Origin: Ctenosaura bakeri
Lineage: Eukaryota > Chordata > Lepidosauria > Squamata > Iguanidae
DNA length: 64,000 nucleotides
Assembly (NCBI GenBank): GCA_948474755.1
Contig: CAOLHI010002110.1
Span: 226,586 to 290,585, forward strand
Direction: 5' to 3'
The notes below the pieces were generated by a model. It ran no database searches, was not told where the DNA came from, and saw nothing but the letters and a program-made list of their open reading frames with translations. The position numbers and the translations under genes are program-made. This document shows, piece after piece, positions 46,150 through 57,346 of this stretch (position 1 is its first letter; the number at the start of each line of letters is the position of its first letter).

Positions 46150-48044
46150 TTGGTCTGCAAGCTGCCACTGGCACTAGATCTTGGAAATAAAAGTGCTTTG
46201 ACAACTCACCATTAATGTAGCAGGACTGGACGAGGTGATCTTTCTGAGTATTAGGCTGTGTTATAACCTGAAGGTGATGTAGGCTCATTTTCTCTCTCTT
46301 TTATTTGCCAAACCTTTCATTTATTATACATACTCACATTTTCCATTCTTTTTCTAGTCTACAACATAAGCTCCATTTCTTTTTTTTCTGTTTGTTCTCT
46401 CTTTCATGTGTGATTCAAAAGCACAATGGACAATTTGACTTGTCTTCAGATAATTCTTGCAAACATGCCAGATTTTTCATACAGGGAGTTGAAAGTGAAG
46501 GAAAGCTGTCATAGCTAACTCACTCAGAACTACAGAAGACAGTAGCAAACAAGTTCTAATTAGGAAAAGCTAAGCAAATATTTTTCACATGGTTCTATCC
46601 TCTCTGTTACAGGTTGCCTGCTTTACTCCATTGTGTCTGCATATTATATACTCTGAGCACACTCCTTTCTCAAAATCCTAATATAACCACTTGTTATACA
46701 GATATGTAGGATCCTTCCTTAATATATTGCTTTCTTTTTCCTCTTGAAAATAAAATATGGCTAGAGGTGTGTCCAGTTAAATATCCAGACTTACACATAG
46801 GAAATCAGCTATTCACAGAGGAATCTTCTGTTCATACTGGTCCCTCACCATCTACATTGTAAAAGGGGTATTTCAACATCAACATGAGATATTCAGAATG
46901 GTTGTACACTGAATTGACAGTGTTAATGCAAAGCTTTTAGAGAAGGAAGAAAATTTTATTTTTTGTCTCACAGCTGTTTCCTAAAGTTCCATGAAGTTCT
47001 CAAAATTCAATGGGTATAAAATTTGCATATAACCATATCTCATATTGACTTACACATTAAATTAAAATATGTAAAGAATAGTACAGTAAGCCAAACAAAT
47101 TACATACCTACAAGACATGAACTCTATATCAGGGGCAAGAATCATGGACCACCAGATGTTGTTGAACTTCCAACAAGTCTCCTTATTGGCTTTGTTCTGT
47201 TACCAACTTCAACAGAAGGATCATGCAGACAGAATGATCACAACAGTTTCCATGAAGGTGCATTTACGGCATGTCTTGATCTTGGGGTGTGAGTGGCATG
47301 AATGACCATCTATGAACAGAAATCACAATGTGGCTTCTGATAATATGACCCCCAGACTACAGAATCATATTAGAATGTATTGACTCATTCTGTGTCATGT
47401 TACATGGTGCTGTCCATTGGCAAGCCCCTGAAAGAACTCATACTTGTTGTAGGGTTTGTTACTCTAGCTTGCTGAAAGAGAAACATCTCAGATTGTCAAC
47501 TGAATGCCACAATAAACGAACCACAATTGGGAAGGTCAGTGGTTTCTTCAACTTGCAGCAGGAAAGATCAGGGAGTACACATTTATATGCTGCGTCATTC
47601 TGCAAAAGTCAGAGTTCTGGCTGTGTGCAAATGTACCCATTCTGTAGGAGGCCAACCACTGTTATTCCAGTTTTTAGAGATGGAGAATGAAAGGAGGAGA
47701 CTTTCCTAAAGCCATTGAATAAGAGTATGACTGAGCTGAGAATCTGATCAGTGGAGGGGAACATATTAGCATGTTTCCAGAATCCATTTTGCATATGGAT
47801 TTGTATGTGCATAGAAACTATATTTGCATATGCATATATACTTTATGTGCATATGCAGATACATAAAACCATAGTTTTTTCCTATAAATTTCATATAAGC
47901 TTGTTTTTTTCAAAGCAATGCACTTTATCATCCATCTATAATACAATCTAGAAATATCTGTTTTTCATGTGTTAAATAAAAAAATCTTGAAACTATTAAA
48001 ATATTCCTGTTCAGTCTTGAGAATGTTCAAAAAGTTATTCTGAA
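46150..48044. other. no supported feature
   Basis: About 1.9 kb of AT-rich DNA with TATGCA-rich text near 47800-47865. No exon supported. Confidence 0.35.
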
Positions 48045-48430
48045 AATACTACCATAGAATCATACAACTGGAAGAGACCTCATGAGCCATCCACTCCAAC
48101 CCCCTGCATTCCCAACAGATGGCCATCCAGCTTCTGTTTGAAAACCTCCAAAGAAGGAGACCCTACCAAACTCCAAGGCAGCATATTCCAGTGTTGAGCT
48201 GCTCTTACCATTTGGCTTTTCTTTCTGATGTTTAGATGGAATCTCTTTTCCTGAAGTTGGAAACCATTGCTCTGTGTCCTAGTCTTTGGAGCAGCAGAAA
48301 ACAAGCTTACTCATTTTCCATACGGCATTCCTTCCAAAACTTACACACATCTTAACCTTCTCTTCTGGTTAAACATACCCAGCTCTCTAAGCCCTTCTTC
48401 ATAGGGCATGATTTCCAAGCTACCAGACAA
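48045..48430 (-). repeat. CR1 LINE 3' end
   Basis: The plus strand starts CATAGAATCATACAACTGGA, the reverse of a CR1 terminus with its ATTCTATG repeat. It continues through GAGACCTCATGAGCCATCCA and TAGATGGAATCTCTTTTCCT, matching 20735-21290. Confidence 0.8.
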
Positions 48431-49131
48431 GAAGCTTACCAGGACTTTTTGTCGCAGCACCAGCAAGCCAGCTACTTTTGACATATGAAAAGAAGGCCCT
48501 CTCCCTTCAATAGAGGGCCCTGTTTATTTTGCAAGCTTGTTACCAACCAGGGGGTACATTATCCCTTTAATGCGCTTGTGTAACTTCCATTAATATTGAT
48601 TGGAACTGCATATACTTGCTGAGAAAATCTGAACCTTTTGTTAAAATGGAAGGTCCATTGTGATGGATTTTGCTGATGACATTAGTGATTATGTCATTAC
48701 TGTATTCTATTCTAAGCTCTTTGCCACACTGCATGATGCTTTTTTAAAAAAAGAAGTTAACATTAAAACAACTATCCCATGTTATAATGAAAATGATTTT
48801 TCATAGTATGATTAGAAGAGGCAGACAATCAGATTTTAGAATAAATGGACTTTAGACCATTTATTGTCCACAAACACTCTAACAAAACAACATATTGTGG
48901 AAAGTGCATGAAGTGACTAAATCAAAAGAAAACGTGAGGATTCTGTTTTTATCTATGCTACATTTCTTTGATTTTAGGCCAATTTGTTGCACCATGGTAT
49001 TTTATGCTTTAAAAAAACTCTCAAAAATAATATTTCACTATCGCCCTGTGGGCCAAGTAACAGTCACTTGGATTTTGTATTTCTCATGGTTGTGATTTAA
49101 TTGCAATACTCAGAGTGTACAGTTTTAAAAC

Positions 49132-49366
49132 TTTTTTGTTCTTGTGTGACTTCAAATTTCTTCCACCTTATGGTGACCGTAAGGTGAACCTATCATGGGG
49201 TTTTCTTGACAAGTTTTGTTCAGAGATGCTTTGTCCTTGTTCTTCTCTGGGGCTGAGAGCGTGTGATTTGTCCAAAGTCACCCAGTGGATTTCCTTGGCC
49301 AAGCATGAACCCTGTTCGCCAGAGTCATAGATCAGCATTGAAACCACAACACCATACTGGCTCGCT
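49132..49366 (-). repeat. Sauria-type SINE
   Basis: The plus strand shows GTGTGACTTCAAATTTCTTC, CTTATGGTGACCGTAAGGTG, GGGGTTTTCTTGACAAG and CACCCAGTGGATTTCCTTGG. It ends near the complement of a tRNA-like head (AACACCATACTGGC). Nearly full length. Confidence 0.8.
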
Positions 49367-49962
49367 TTAAAACTTTACCTTAACCATATGTAGCTGAAGG
49401 AAGATAAAACAGATAAGGTAAAATGGATAAGGCTTTAAAACTTTGCCGTACCAGTTTTATTTTCCTTCAGCTACATACTTATGGGAAACACCATACATCC
49501 CTTCTTTTGCCTTGATACCACTCGTGCAACAACTCTTAAGTAGAAAACCTCTTTATGTGTTATGAGATTTTATAACCAATTCAGTTTATTCATAAAGTAT
49601 TCAGTGTGCACTTGGGAGGGGAGAACAAAAGACCATAATAAAAACTTTGGAGGGAAAAAAATAAGCAGCTTCATTTCATCTTAAATATTTTATCAAGCAA
49701 GTTATGAGTTAGACAGTGAAAACAAGCATAGGCAACCTGGTGTCCTCCAGATGTTTTGGACTGCAAATCCCATGAGACTGAGGCAGCATAGAGAGTGGAC
49801 AGGGATTATGGGAGTTGTAGTTCAAATCATCCAGAGAGCGCTAGATATCCTGCATGTGGTGATGGTGAACACGAACTAACTGCCAAATGATGAAGTGATA
49901 TATGTATTTGTTAATATTTTCCTGACATTTTATTTTAAGCCTTGGGGAGAGGTGGGTAACAA

Positions 49963-49986
49963 ATTATTATTATTATTATTATTATT
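49963..49986 (+). repeat. (ATT)n microsatellite at a LINE-like tail
   Basis: GAGGTGGGTAACAAATTATT precedes eight ATT units, the usual end of a reptile LINE insertion. Confidence 0.7.
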
Positions 49987-50110
49987 GAACACTTTTAAAA
50001 GAAGATGACAATGTCAGTTTAATTGTTTAATTTATTTATTTCATTGATGTATGCCGGAGCTTTCCAAACTGTGTGTCGCAACACATTAGTGTGTCAGCTG
50101 CAGTATCTAA

Positions 50111-50255
50111 GGCCATTTCCGCACAAGTCTGTTATAGCGCAATGATTCCACTTTCAACCTCCTATGGAATCCTGTGGTTTGCAGTTTCAGGAGGGGCCGT
50201 CCGGAGGTTGAAAGTGGAATCATCACGCTATAACAGACTTGTGCGGAAATGGACC
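50111..50255. mobile_element. palindromic MITE (family H), copy 8, shortened
   Basis: Ends GGCCATTTCCGCAC and GTGCGGAAATGGACC. The central part of one arm is missing (left arm ATCCTGTGGTTTGCAGTTTC, right arm resumes at GAGGTTGAAAGTGG), so it is 145 bp instead of about 180. Confidence 0.82.
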
Positions 50256-50275
50256 GTGTGTCATATGAACAAAAC

Positions 50276-50635
50276 GGGTGGAGGGGCTGCCTCCGCCACC
50301 ACCATGGCAGGCCAGGCCAAGGGACCCTGGTGAGGGTGGTGGTGGTGGACCAGGCTTGGATGGAGGGCTGCCTCTTCTGCTGCTGCTACTGCTGTGCCAA
50401 GCCAAGGGAAGACCCTCATGAGGCCAGTGGTGGTGGCGGTCCAGGCTCGGGTAGAGGGGCTGCCTCTCCACCACCGCCCACGGCTGCCCCGGGCTGAGGA
50501 AGACCTCGGTAAGGGCAGTGGTGGCGACAGGCCAGGCTTGGGTGGAGGGGCTGCCTCACCCACTGCTGCTGCCACCCCAGGCTGAAGAAGACCCTGGTGA
50601 GGGCAGCAGTGGGCCAGGCTTGAGTGGATGGCTCC
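50276..50635 (+). repeat. GC-rich minisatellite, about four 80-90 bp units
   Basis: GGGCTGCCTC recurs near 50284, 50364, 50456 and 50546. Each is followed by choline-acceptor-free GC-rich text with GGCCAGGC(T/C) or CCAGGCT and a CCCTGGTGAGGGCAG or similar segment. Apparent ORFs on both strands are by-products of the repeat. Confidence 0.65.
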
Positions 50636-50744
50636 ACTTACTGAATTACTTACTGAATTACTGTGTCATGAAATGATGCATGTCTAAAAAGTTTGTCACC
50701 AACATGAAAAGTTTGAAAAGCTCTGGTGTGTACTGTACATGTAT

Positions 50745-50808
50745 ATGTGTGCCTTCAAGTGTCTTGTTGACATATAGCAACCTAATGAATTTTTCATTGG
50801 GTTTTCTT
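50745..50808 (-). repeat. Sauria-type SINE 3' fragment
   Basis: GTGTGCCTTCAAGTGTCTTG and CATTGGGTTTTCTTAGGCA are the reverse of the SINE tail. Only the 3' part is present. Confidence 0.65.
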
Positions 50809-50812
50809 AGGC

Positions 50813-51187
50813 AGAAGGCCAGCTTGGTGTAGTGGTTTGAGCCTTGGACTACAACCCTGGAGACAGAGTTCAGTTCCCCTCTTGCCATGGAAACCCATTG
50901 GGTGACGGGTGCATCACACACTTTCAGCCCATAGCAATAGCAATAGCAGTTACATTTCTATACCGCTTATCAGTGCTAAGCACTCCCTAAGCAGTTTACA
51001 ATGTGTATTTTAGCTAATTGCCCCAAACAAGCTGGGTACTCATTTTACCAACCTGCAGAAGGATGGAAGGCTGAGTCAACCTGGAGCCCTGCAGGATCTA
51101 ACATACAACATTGTGGCTGCAGTACCAGCATTTAACCACTATGCCACCAGGGTATACCTATCAACTTGAAGGCACACAACAATAACA
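50813..51187 (+). repeat. Sauria-type SINE split by another SINE
   Basis: The head GCCAGCTTGGTGTAGTGGTT and body CCATGGAAACCCATTGGGTG run to about 50931. The tail resumes at about 51158 as TCAACTTGAAGGCACACAAC. The SINE at 50932-51152 lies between. Confidence 0.75.
50932..51152 (-). repeat. tRNA-headed SINE (second type), copy 2
   Basis: The plus strand begins TAGCAATAGCAATAGCAGTT and ends AACCACTATGCCACCAGGG. It is nearly identical in layout to 30333-30545 and is inserted into a Sauria-type SINE. Confidence 0.85.
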
Positions 51188-51345
51188 ATTTCTTTAGGCA
51201 GGGGGTACTCAGAGGTGGCTTTGCCAGCTCCTTCCTCTGAAATATGGCCTACAGCACCGGGTATTCCTTGGGGGTCTCCCATCCAGATATTAACCAGGGC
51301 TGACCCTCCTTAGCGTCCAAGATCAGATGGGCTCTGATGCTTTTA
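51188..51345 (-). repeat. 5S rRNA-headed SINE (5S-Sauria type)
   Basis: The plus strand at 51248-51335 reads GCCTACAGCACCGGGTATTC, GTCTCCCATCCAGATATTAA, CCAGGGCTGACCCTCCTTAG and CCAAGATCAGATGGG. This is the reverse complement of much of a 5S rRNA gene. On its left is the SINE body (GGTGGCTTTGCCAGCTCCTT). The 5S part is diverged, so it is a SINE head, not a working 5S gene. Confidence 0.85.
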
Positions 51346-52273
51346 AAGTATTTACATCCCACCTTTCCCCCAAAATAGGACCCAAAGCAGCAGTTCAAAA
51401 TTAATACAGTATTGATATGATACAGTATTACTTGTATTATTTAAATCACCATATGGGATCCAAGTGTGCACATCCCATATACATTTGATGAGTTTATTCT
51501 CAGCAATTCTCTGCTCTAGTAAATGCTTGCAATCTCCTTGCCCAGTAAGGAGGTCAGTCTTCTTCTAGTTGCAGTCCAGCCAGATGTAACAATTCTACAA
51601 TGGTGGAGACATGAGTACAGTAGCCATTCAGTTCCCATTGAGACCAAAAAAAAATTGGCTAAATCCTTTTCATTATATTTTCAATTAAAGACTACAGAAC
51701 CTAGGAAATGCTGCCATGCATCATTCTGGGTCCTCCAGTACTATGTTCTGTATTTCACTTTTAGAACCAAACCTGTTCTAATCTTGTGTGTGTTTTGGCA
51801 AGGCCCAGAGGCTCCATTCAGGATCAGGTTCAATCTTGTATTCCTGTGTATCTCTACCTTATAATTAGGAACTCCATCTGGCAACACCATAAAGGGAGCC
51901 TAAGCTTTCTTTCCAAAGCATCTCTTCCCCTGGGAAATTTAGATTCCCCCTCTTTAAATATCAAGCACCATCACCACCTCTGGCCTGCCAACAACAGAGA
52001 AAATCACTGAAAATCTTCATGGCATTGTCTTCTCCTTCCCAGTTCAGGTGCATTCCAGGGGGAATCCGTGAAAAGACATTGGCAAGAACGAAGTTACACA
52101 AGTAGGGTTCTTTTCTTTCTTTCCTTCTTTCTTTTCTGTTTTTGGCATAAGTATAATATTTGCTTGGAGCAACAGCAGAGAATTCTTGTCATCAGGGAAA
52201 GTCTAGCCAGACAGCTCTCTAATTCAGGATGCTTTCTCTTACCAGAAATTCCTGTGTGTGTGTGTGTGTGTTT
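51346..52273. other. no gene; LINE-tail phrase
   Basis: TTTACATCCCACCTTTCCCC at 51350 is a reversed LINE tail. The rest is unclassified; a (GT)n run at 52252-52271 abuts the next MITE. Confidence 0.4.
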
Positions 52274-52428
52274 TGCATTCCGCACTAGCCTGTCACAGTA
52301 CTATTATTCCACTTTCAACACCCTATGGAATCCTGGGGTTTGCAGACCCCAGGATTGCAAACCTCGGGATTCCACAGCGTGTTGCAAGTGGAATAAGAGC
52401 GCTACAACAGGCTAGTGCGGAAACGGCC
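52274..52428. mobile_element. palindromic MITE (family H), copy 9
   Basis: The left end is eroded by the (GT)n run (GCATTCCGCACTAGCCTG). The right end GTGCGGAAACGGCC is intact. It is shorter than usual and lies at the upstream edge of the CpG island. Confidence 0.8.
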
Positions 52429-53369
52429 TGTGTCTGCGCGCGGCCGTCGTACGGCAGTGTGGATGGAGGAGGGAGTCGCGATCTAGTGCATCAGCCACAG
52501 CAGAAAATGGCCTGGCAGCGGGGCAAATTCCTGGGGGGGTGGCTGTTGGGGGAGCGAAATTCCTCCCTCCAGATAAGTTTACAGGGCGACGTCTCTTGGC
52601 GATGCAACGCGTGCACTGGGGATGAGAGCGAGCGCTGGATGGCAAAGACTTCCCGCTGCGGTGTTGCTTTTTTCTTTTCCTTTTTTTTTTTTTTTTAAAA
52701 ATTGGACTTTGAACAAATGCCGGGAGGGGGGCCGGTGGAACAGGTTTCCACCCCCTGGGAGCCGCTTGGGGAATTGCGTCAAGGTTGGGGGGAGGAGGAG
52801 GAGGAGGATCCTCCTGGAAATAAATTAACGCGCTTGTTTGCTGGGGGGAGGCGGGGGAGCCGCTCCACGCCCGCCTCTCTTTCTCTTTCTCCTTCTCTCT
52901 CCCCTCCCCTCCCCTCCCCTCCCCGCTCTGTTTTGAAATGGGATCCAGCCGCTGCCTCTCGCCGGGGCTTAATCGCTTTCTGGCCGGCTCGCAACCCCGC
53001 CGCCGGCAGCAGCAGCAGCAGCAGAAGCGGCGGTGGGAGCAGCAGCAGGAGGGAGAGCGGCTCGCGCCTTGCCCGCGCGAGGATGGGCTTGACCCCGCCG
53101 CGGTCGCTATTTAAACCCCGCTGCGCGGTGCAGCCGGCAGAGCGGTCGCAGGGGGGAGAGGAAAAGCTCCTCGGCTCCAGCCAAGCGGAGGAGGAGGAGG
53201 AGGAGGAGGAGGAGGAGAGGGGCGCACCGGCCGCCGGGGCTGGGCTGGGCGGGGGGGGCGCTGAGGGGAGGCGAGCCGGCCACGAAAGGCGACGAGAGGG
53301 GCGCTCCCGCCGCTGCCCACCAGAGAGGCGGAGCGCGAGGAGGGGGACGGAAGGGAGCGAGAGGATGCC
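52429..53369 (+). promoter_or_regulatory. CpG island and putative promoter with 5' UTR
   Basis: GC and CpG density rise sharply from about 52430 and stay high to about 54100. The island has a TATTTAAA-type element at 53107-53114, a (GGA)n run at about 53189-53217 and CAG/CGG-rich text at 53008-53060. A splice-donor-terminated open first exon follows. Direction is inferred to be plus because of that donor. Transcription start is not visible from sequence alone. Confidence 0.75.
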
Positions 53370-53522
53370 ATGCCGGGGCGTCCGGCCGAGCTCCGCCGGG
53401 GCTCCAGCCGCAGGAGCGGCGACAGCGGCGGCAACGGCGGCGGCGGCCGGGCCGGCGAGCCGCTCCTGAGGCCAAGGGGCGAAGGGACATGTTGCCGCCG
53501 CTGCGCCTTTGACGACGAGCAG
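53370..53522 (+). CDS. candidate first coding exon of a second gene
   Basis: ATG at 53370 opens 51 codons that run in frame into GAGCAG|GTGAGT, a near-consensus donor in phase 0. The peptide starts MPGRPAELRRGSSRRSGDSG, has a glycine-rich run (residues 20-26) and ends CCRRCAFDDEQ. The overlapping ATG at 53365 gives a frame that stops at 53469 before the donor, so 53370 is preferred. I do not recognise the protein. Its basic, low-complexity start resembles cytosolic N-termini of many vertebrate proteins but does not define a family. It could also be entirely 5' UTR. Confidence 0.5.
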
Positions 53523-54533
53523 GTGAGTCCGGGGCGGCCGCGTTGAGGGAAAGCGGGGCGGGCGGGCGGGCTGGGGGGCGGCCGCGGGGGAGCGGGAGTC
53601 CGCAGAGCCGCCTAACGGGAGAGGGGAGCGCGAGGAGACGGACGCCGCCCCCGGGAGAGTCCCGCCGCGCCGGGGCGCCCCGCCTTTCCCGCGCGCCCCA
53701 GCAGCCGGCGAGCCGCGTCGCCCTCGCCTCGCTCTGCCGCCGCCGGGGAGGGAGCCTCGCGCCGGCTGGGGTGGCCGCGGGGCAACGGCGGCGGGCGGGG
53801 CAAGTTCCAGAGGGGCGCCCGCGCGCCCCCCCCGCCGCCGGCATTGCGGGCGGCCTCTCCGCCCTCGACGCCGCGGAGCGAAGCGGGCGGCTGACCCACC
53901 GGGCGATGCTCCTGCCTCGGGGTCTGGCGAGGGAATGTCGGGTTCCAACTTTGCCGGTCTCCGGCGCGGGTAGCGGGGCCGGAGGCGGAGGGGAGCCGCT
54001 GGCCAGACCACCGCCGCCGGTGCCTCAGCGCTTGGGGAGTCGGTCCGTCGCCGTGTGCGGCCGCCTCGGTATCAGAGAGGGAGAAGAGCCCGGGGCTCTC
54101 GGAGCCGTTTGTTTATTCGCTTCGCCGGCTTGTGGCGAGTGGAGGGCGCGGGCGTCTTCGGTCCTTGGCGAGACGGAGCCGAATGTGTGGAAGTTTCTCT
54201 TTGACGGAAATGTAACCTGCCGGAGTGGTCCTAGGTGGGTCTGTATGGAGAGTTCCGAGTGGCACATTCACACGTGCGTGTCATTCCTCGCTAGCCGCAT
54301 GCGGGTCACTTGTCCGCCAGTGACAAAAGGATATCCGGTCCCTGTAGAATTAGCTCTGCTAGAGGACAACGTTTTGAAAGGCGGCAGGTCTTCATTCGGT
54401 CGGTGGTGGTTGCTGTTTTTAGGTCAGATGTGAATTTAGCTTGTTTGCGCTTAAAAGTGAATTTTATCTGATACGGAGGGACTGTTGTAACTAATTCGGT
54501 TTACTTACCTGGTGCAGCAGTTAAGGTCACACT

Positions 54534-54721
54534 CAGTGGCCATTTCCGCACGAGCCTGTTATAGCGCGATGATTCCACTTTCAACCTCCTCTGGAATCCT
54601 GGGGTTTGCAGTTTCGGGAGGGGCCGGCCGGCCCCTCCCGAAACTGCAAACCCCAGGATTCCAGAGGAGGTTGAAAGTGGAATCATCGCGCTATAACAGG
54701 CTCGTGCGGAAATGGCCACTG
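54534..54721. mobile_element. perfect 188-bp palindromic MITE (family H), copy 10
   Basis: The two halves are exact reverse complements around a GGCC centre at 54626-54629. The ends are GGCCATTTCCGCACGAGCCT and its complement, with four extra paired flanking bases (CAGT and ACTG). No spacer is present. It sits about 1 kb downstream of the putative first exon. It is the least diverged copy and may be close to the founding sequence. Confidence 0.92.
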
Positions 54722-57166
54722 GCTGCTGCAGCGTTTTAGGAACCGAAGTAGTGCGACTGCAGCTTTCATAGGCAACAGCGAACTTCATGAGAAGTCTGAA
54801 GCTGGATGAATAGACAGCAGGGTTAGGTATATGGGAAAATAGCCTTTTGTTGGACTGGCTTGTGCACATGAAAGAGCGTGAGCTTGTGCATTGAGCTGAG
54901 CCCTTTCGTATGTACAAAGAGACTTAAGGATTTGGTGGGAACCACCCGGAGACCTTTAAAGAAAAACAATCACCATAGACTATAAAAGTTTTAAGACCCA
55001 CTTTTATCAAGGAGCTGTTTTTAAAAAAAAAAAAAAGCAGGACATCACAACACTATAAGGCATATGCTCTTTTATCCACAGTTGTTCGGCACCTTAGATT
55101 CCTATGTGGTGGAAACATAGGCCCCCAGAGTGCCTTGTTAATGCATTCAGTGTATATACTTGTTCAAGTACTTTTTCTTAACCAGCAAAGCTACCTTTTG
55201 TGCCTTTGTTTTTCTTGGGGTCGCACATATAGGTTTCTGTAGAGAAAAGTTCTTATAGTTTAATCATGAGGTCTCTGGACCAGGAATCTGAACAATGGTG
55301 AAACTTGCAAGAAGGACTAGCATTTCCCACTCTGTTGAAACATATCTATATAATGATACATTTGGTGTATAATAACAAAAGTATCTAGTTTGATTGTTGC
55401 CATTGTTTACTAGAAGTAAGTTACATTTCTTTTAATTATATACTTCCAGGTAAAGCTGTTTAGGAAGACTGTTCTCCTTACTCAAGGCAGTTTCTCACTC
55501 TCTCTCTTTTTTGCAAAGTATATTCAGTTTTCATTCAACAAACATGTATGTATCCCTTCTAGAAGGTGATTTTCACTGAGTGAATAATTCTAGTTGCAAT
55601 CATTAGTGCTTGCAGTCCTCCATAGGAGAAATAATTCTAAACTACCTCTTGCCCAGAGATGTAATTTAGTGTTCAAAAAGGGGGGCTGGAACAATTTCTT
55701 CTTTTCCTGTGAGAAGTTAGACATGTACACAAAAGGTATAATTTTTTTGTAATAGTTCAGCATTGCAGATTTGTTCTGTTGGAGTAACCTTCAGCTGTCA
55801 TGGTTAGCAGTGACTAGAGTTTTGGGTCTCCTTTTTTATACTTTACAGTTAGACTCTGAAAACTGGGGAGGGGGATCATAAGGCTGCCACAGCATTACAA
55901 AGTAATTTAGAAATGTTGTTTATTATGCCCGTTAGTTTTCAAACAAGAATATTTTACAATGAAATGAAATTTTAGATTAAGTAGACACTCTTAGAGGAAA
56001 ATGCTAACCAAAGTGGCAGTCCAAAACTAACTAAAACTAGCTGTTTTTAATGGGAATTGAGAGAAAATGGGTGTATTCTAAGAGTCTCAGACTGAAAATG
56101 TCTATACTGAAGCAAAGAGATGCATGCTTAGATGTGTACACAGTTCAAAGAGAAAGCACAGAACTGATGATCCAGTGATCAGTATGACACTTTCATTGGG
56201 GTGGATGCTAAGGAATAAACTCTGTGCAGGGATTTCCCCCCCACCCCAGGATAGTGGATATAGGATGTGTTGTATACTTTTATCCACTTAACTGGCACAT
56301 CTGACATAATCTGCAAATTAGTCTGAACCCCTGATAGGTGTGTGTTGCTGTCTTCTAGCCAGGATTTCCAAATGCACTACTATCCTTCAGTCCTTTATGT
56401 GCTGTCATATTTCTGCATTTCAAATGTTAATTTAATCAGATTTCCCTTTCATCCCAATCATAAACACATTTGTTCTTATTCAAACATTCTGGGAAGTGTT
56501 TCCAGTTAAGGATGTGTGGAATTGATTTTTTTTATTAAAAAAATAATCAAAAAGAATTCACAGTGTACTACACCCAGAGACACACAGATACACTTTATCT
56601 TAGCCTTCTCAATGGAAGGTTGAAAAGTGAACTCAGAGACTGATACTTTTTTAAAATGTCTCGATTTATGCTTTTTCAAGATCAGCTGCATAACTAAGTC
56701 AAAAGATTTCCTTTTTTTTTTTTTTTAATGTGCATGATGATACTAGAGAGGATCCTCAAATTTGGCCATGGTAGTTTTACAGTGGAGTCAGTATGCAATA
56801 TGGATGAATACCTTCCTAATTTTGAATTTTCAGGTGCAGAACATCCAGTTGCATTTAGTGATGGACATACCACTATGTTCTGCTAGCCACCTCCTCCTTC
56901 CCCATGGCTTTGAACATCCAGCTAAGCCACTACTGTCCATTTGAGCTAACGCATGCCCACGTCTCCCAAATCTCCTAATCCACCGTTTGCTGTGCCATGT
57001 CTTTTCTGTCACATATTTGACACCTCAGCCTAAATTTTAATTATACTTTCCAGTTCATTTTGCTGACCTGTCAGTCTCAAAACTGAAAACCCTAATAATT
57101 CATTAATTACACATCTGCATCATCTTCTCTTGCCTTCAAGTAAACAACCACAAACCTTGTGTGATA
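54722..57166. other. no supported feature, putative intron
   Basis: AT-rich sequence with poly-A runs near 55022-55035 and poly-T near 56711-56726. No exon supported. Confidence 0.35.
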
Positions 57167-57346
57167 GGCCATTTCCACACTAGCCTGTTATAGCGCAATG
57201 ATTCCACTTTCAACATCCCCTGGAATCCTGGGGTTTGCAGTTTCAGGAGGGGCAAGGCAGCCCCTCCCCAAACTGCAAACCTCAGGATTCAAGAGGATGT
57301 TGAAAGTGGAACCTTCGCACTATAACAGGCTAGTGTGGAAATGGCC
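57167..57346. mobile_element. palindromic MITE (family H), copy 11
   Basis: 180 bp, ends GGCCATTTCCACAC and GTGTGGAAATGGCC. Flanks are ATA and TTA, a near match to a 3-bp duplication. Confidence 0.9.

Larger units (their letters stand above)
50055..50725 (-). mobile_element. hAT-like element, copy 2, with minisatellite and nested MITE
   Basis: Ends CGGAGCTTTCCAAACT and AGTTTGAAAAGCTCTG match the hAT element at 14867-15173, in reverse. The subterminal AAAAGTTTGTCACCAACATG is its complement. Flanks ATGTATGC and GTGTGTAC agree at 5 of 8 positions, so the duplication has decayed or the boundary is off. The interior holds a palindromic MITE at 50111-50255 and a GC-rich tandem array at about 50276-50635. 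Confidence 0.65.

Noticed and set aside
50223..50637. Proline/glycine-rich ORFs on both strands
   Set aside because: They come from the GC-rich minisatellite inside a hAT-like element and have stops at unit changes.
51248..51335. A functional 5S rRNA gene
   Set aside because: Several substitutions and gaps relative to 5S rRNA, no T-run terminator at the right place, and a SINE body attached.
52779..54011. 410-residue minus-strand ORF across the CpG island
   Set aside because: It is proline, alanine, serine and arginine rich, follows GC composition, overlaps other long ORFs in the same region on both strands, and has no domain. Long chance ORFs are expected in such GC-rich DNA.
53543..54433. 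296-residue plus-strand ORF after the first-exon donor
   Set aside because: It begins within the putative intron, is low-complexity at its start, and shows no domain or splice acceptor at its beginning.
54501..54917. ORFs of 138 and 75 residues on both strands sharing the same peptide
   Set aside because: The shared peptide arises because the palindromic MITE reads identically on both strands.
56831..56945. Possible exon after TTTTGAATTTTCAG
   Set aside because: The acceptor is fair but no good donor follows, and neither reading frame nor peptide suggests coding sequence.
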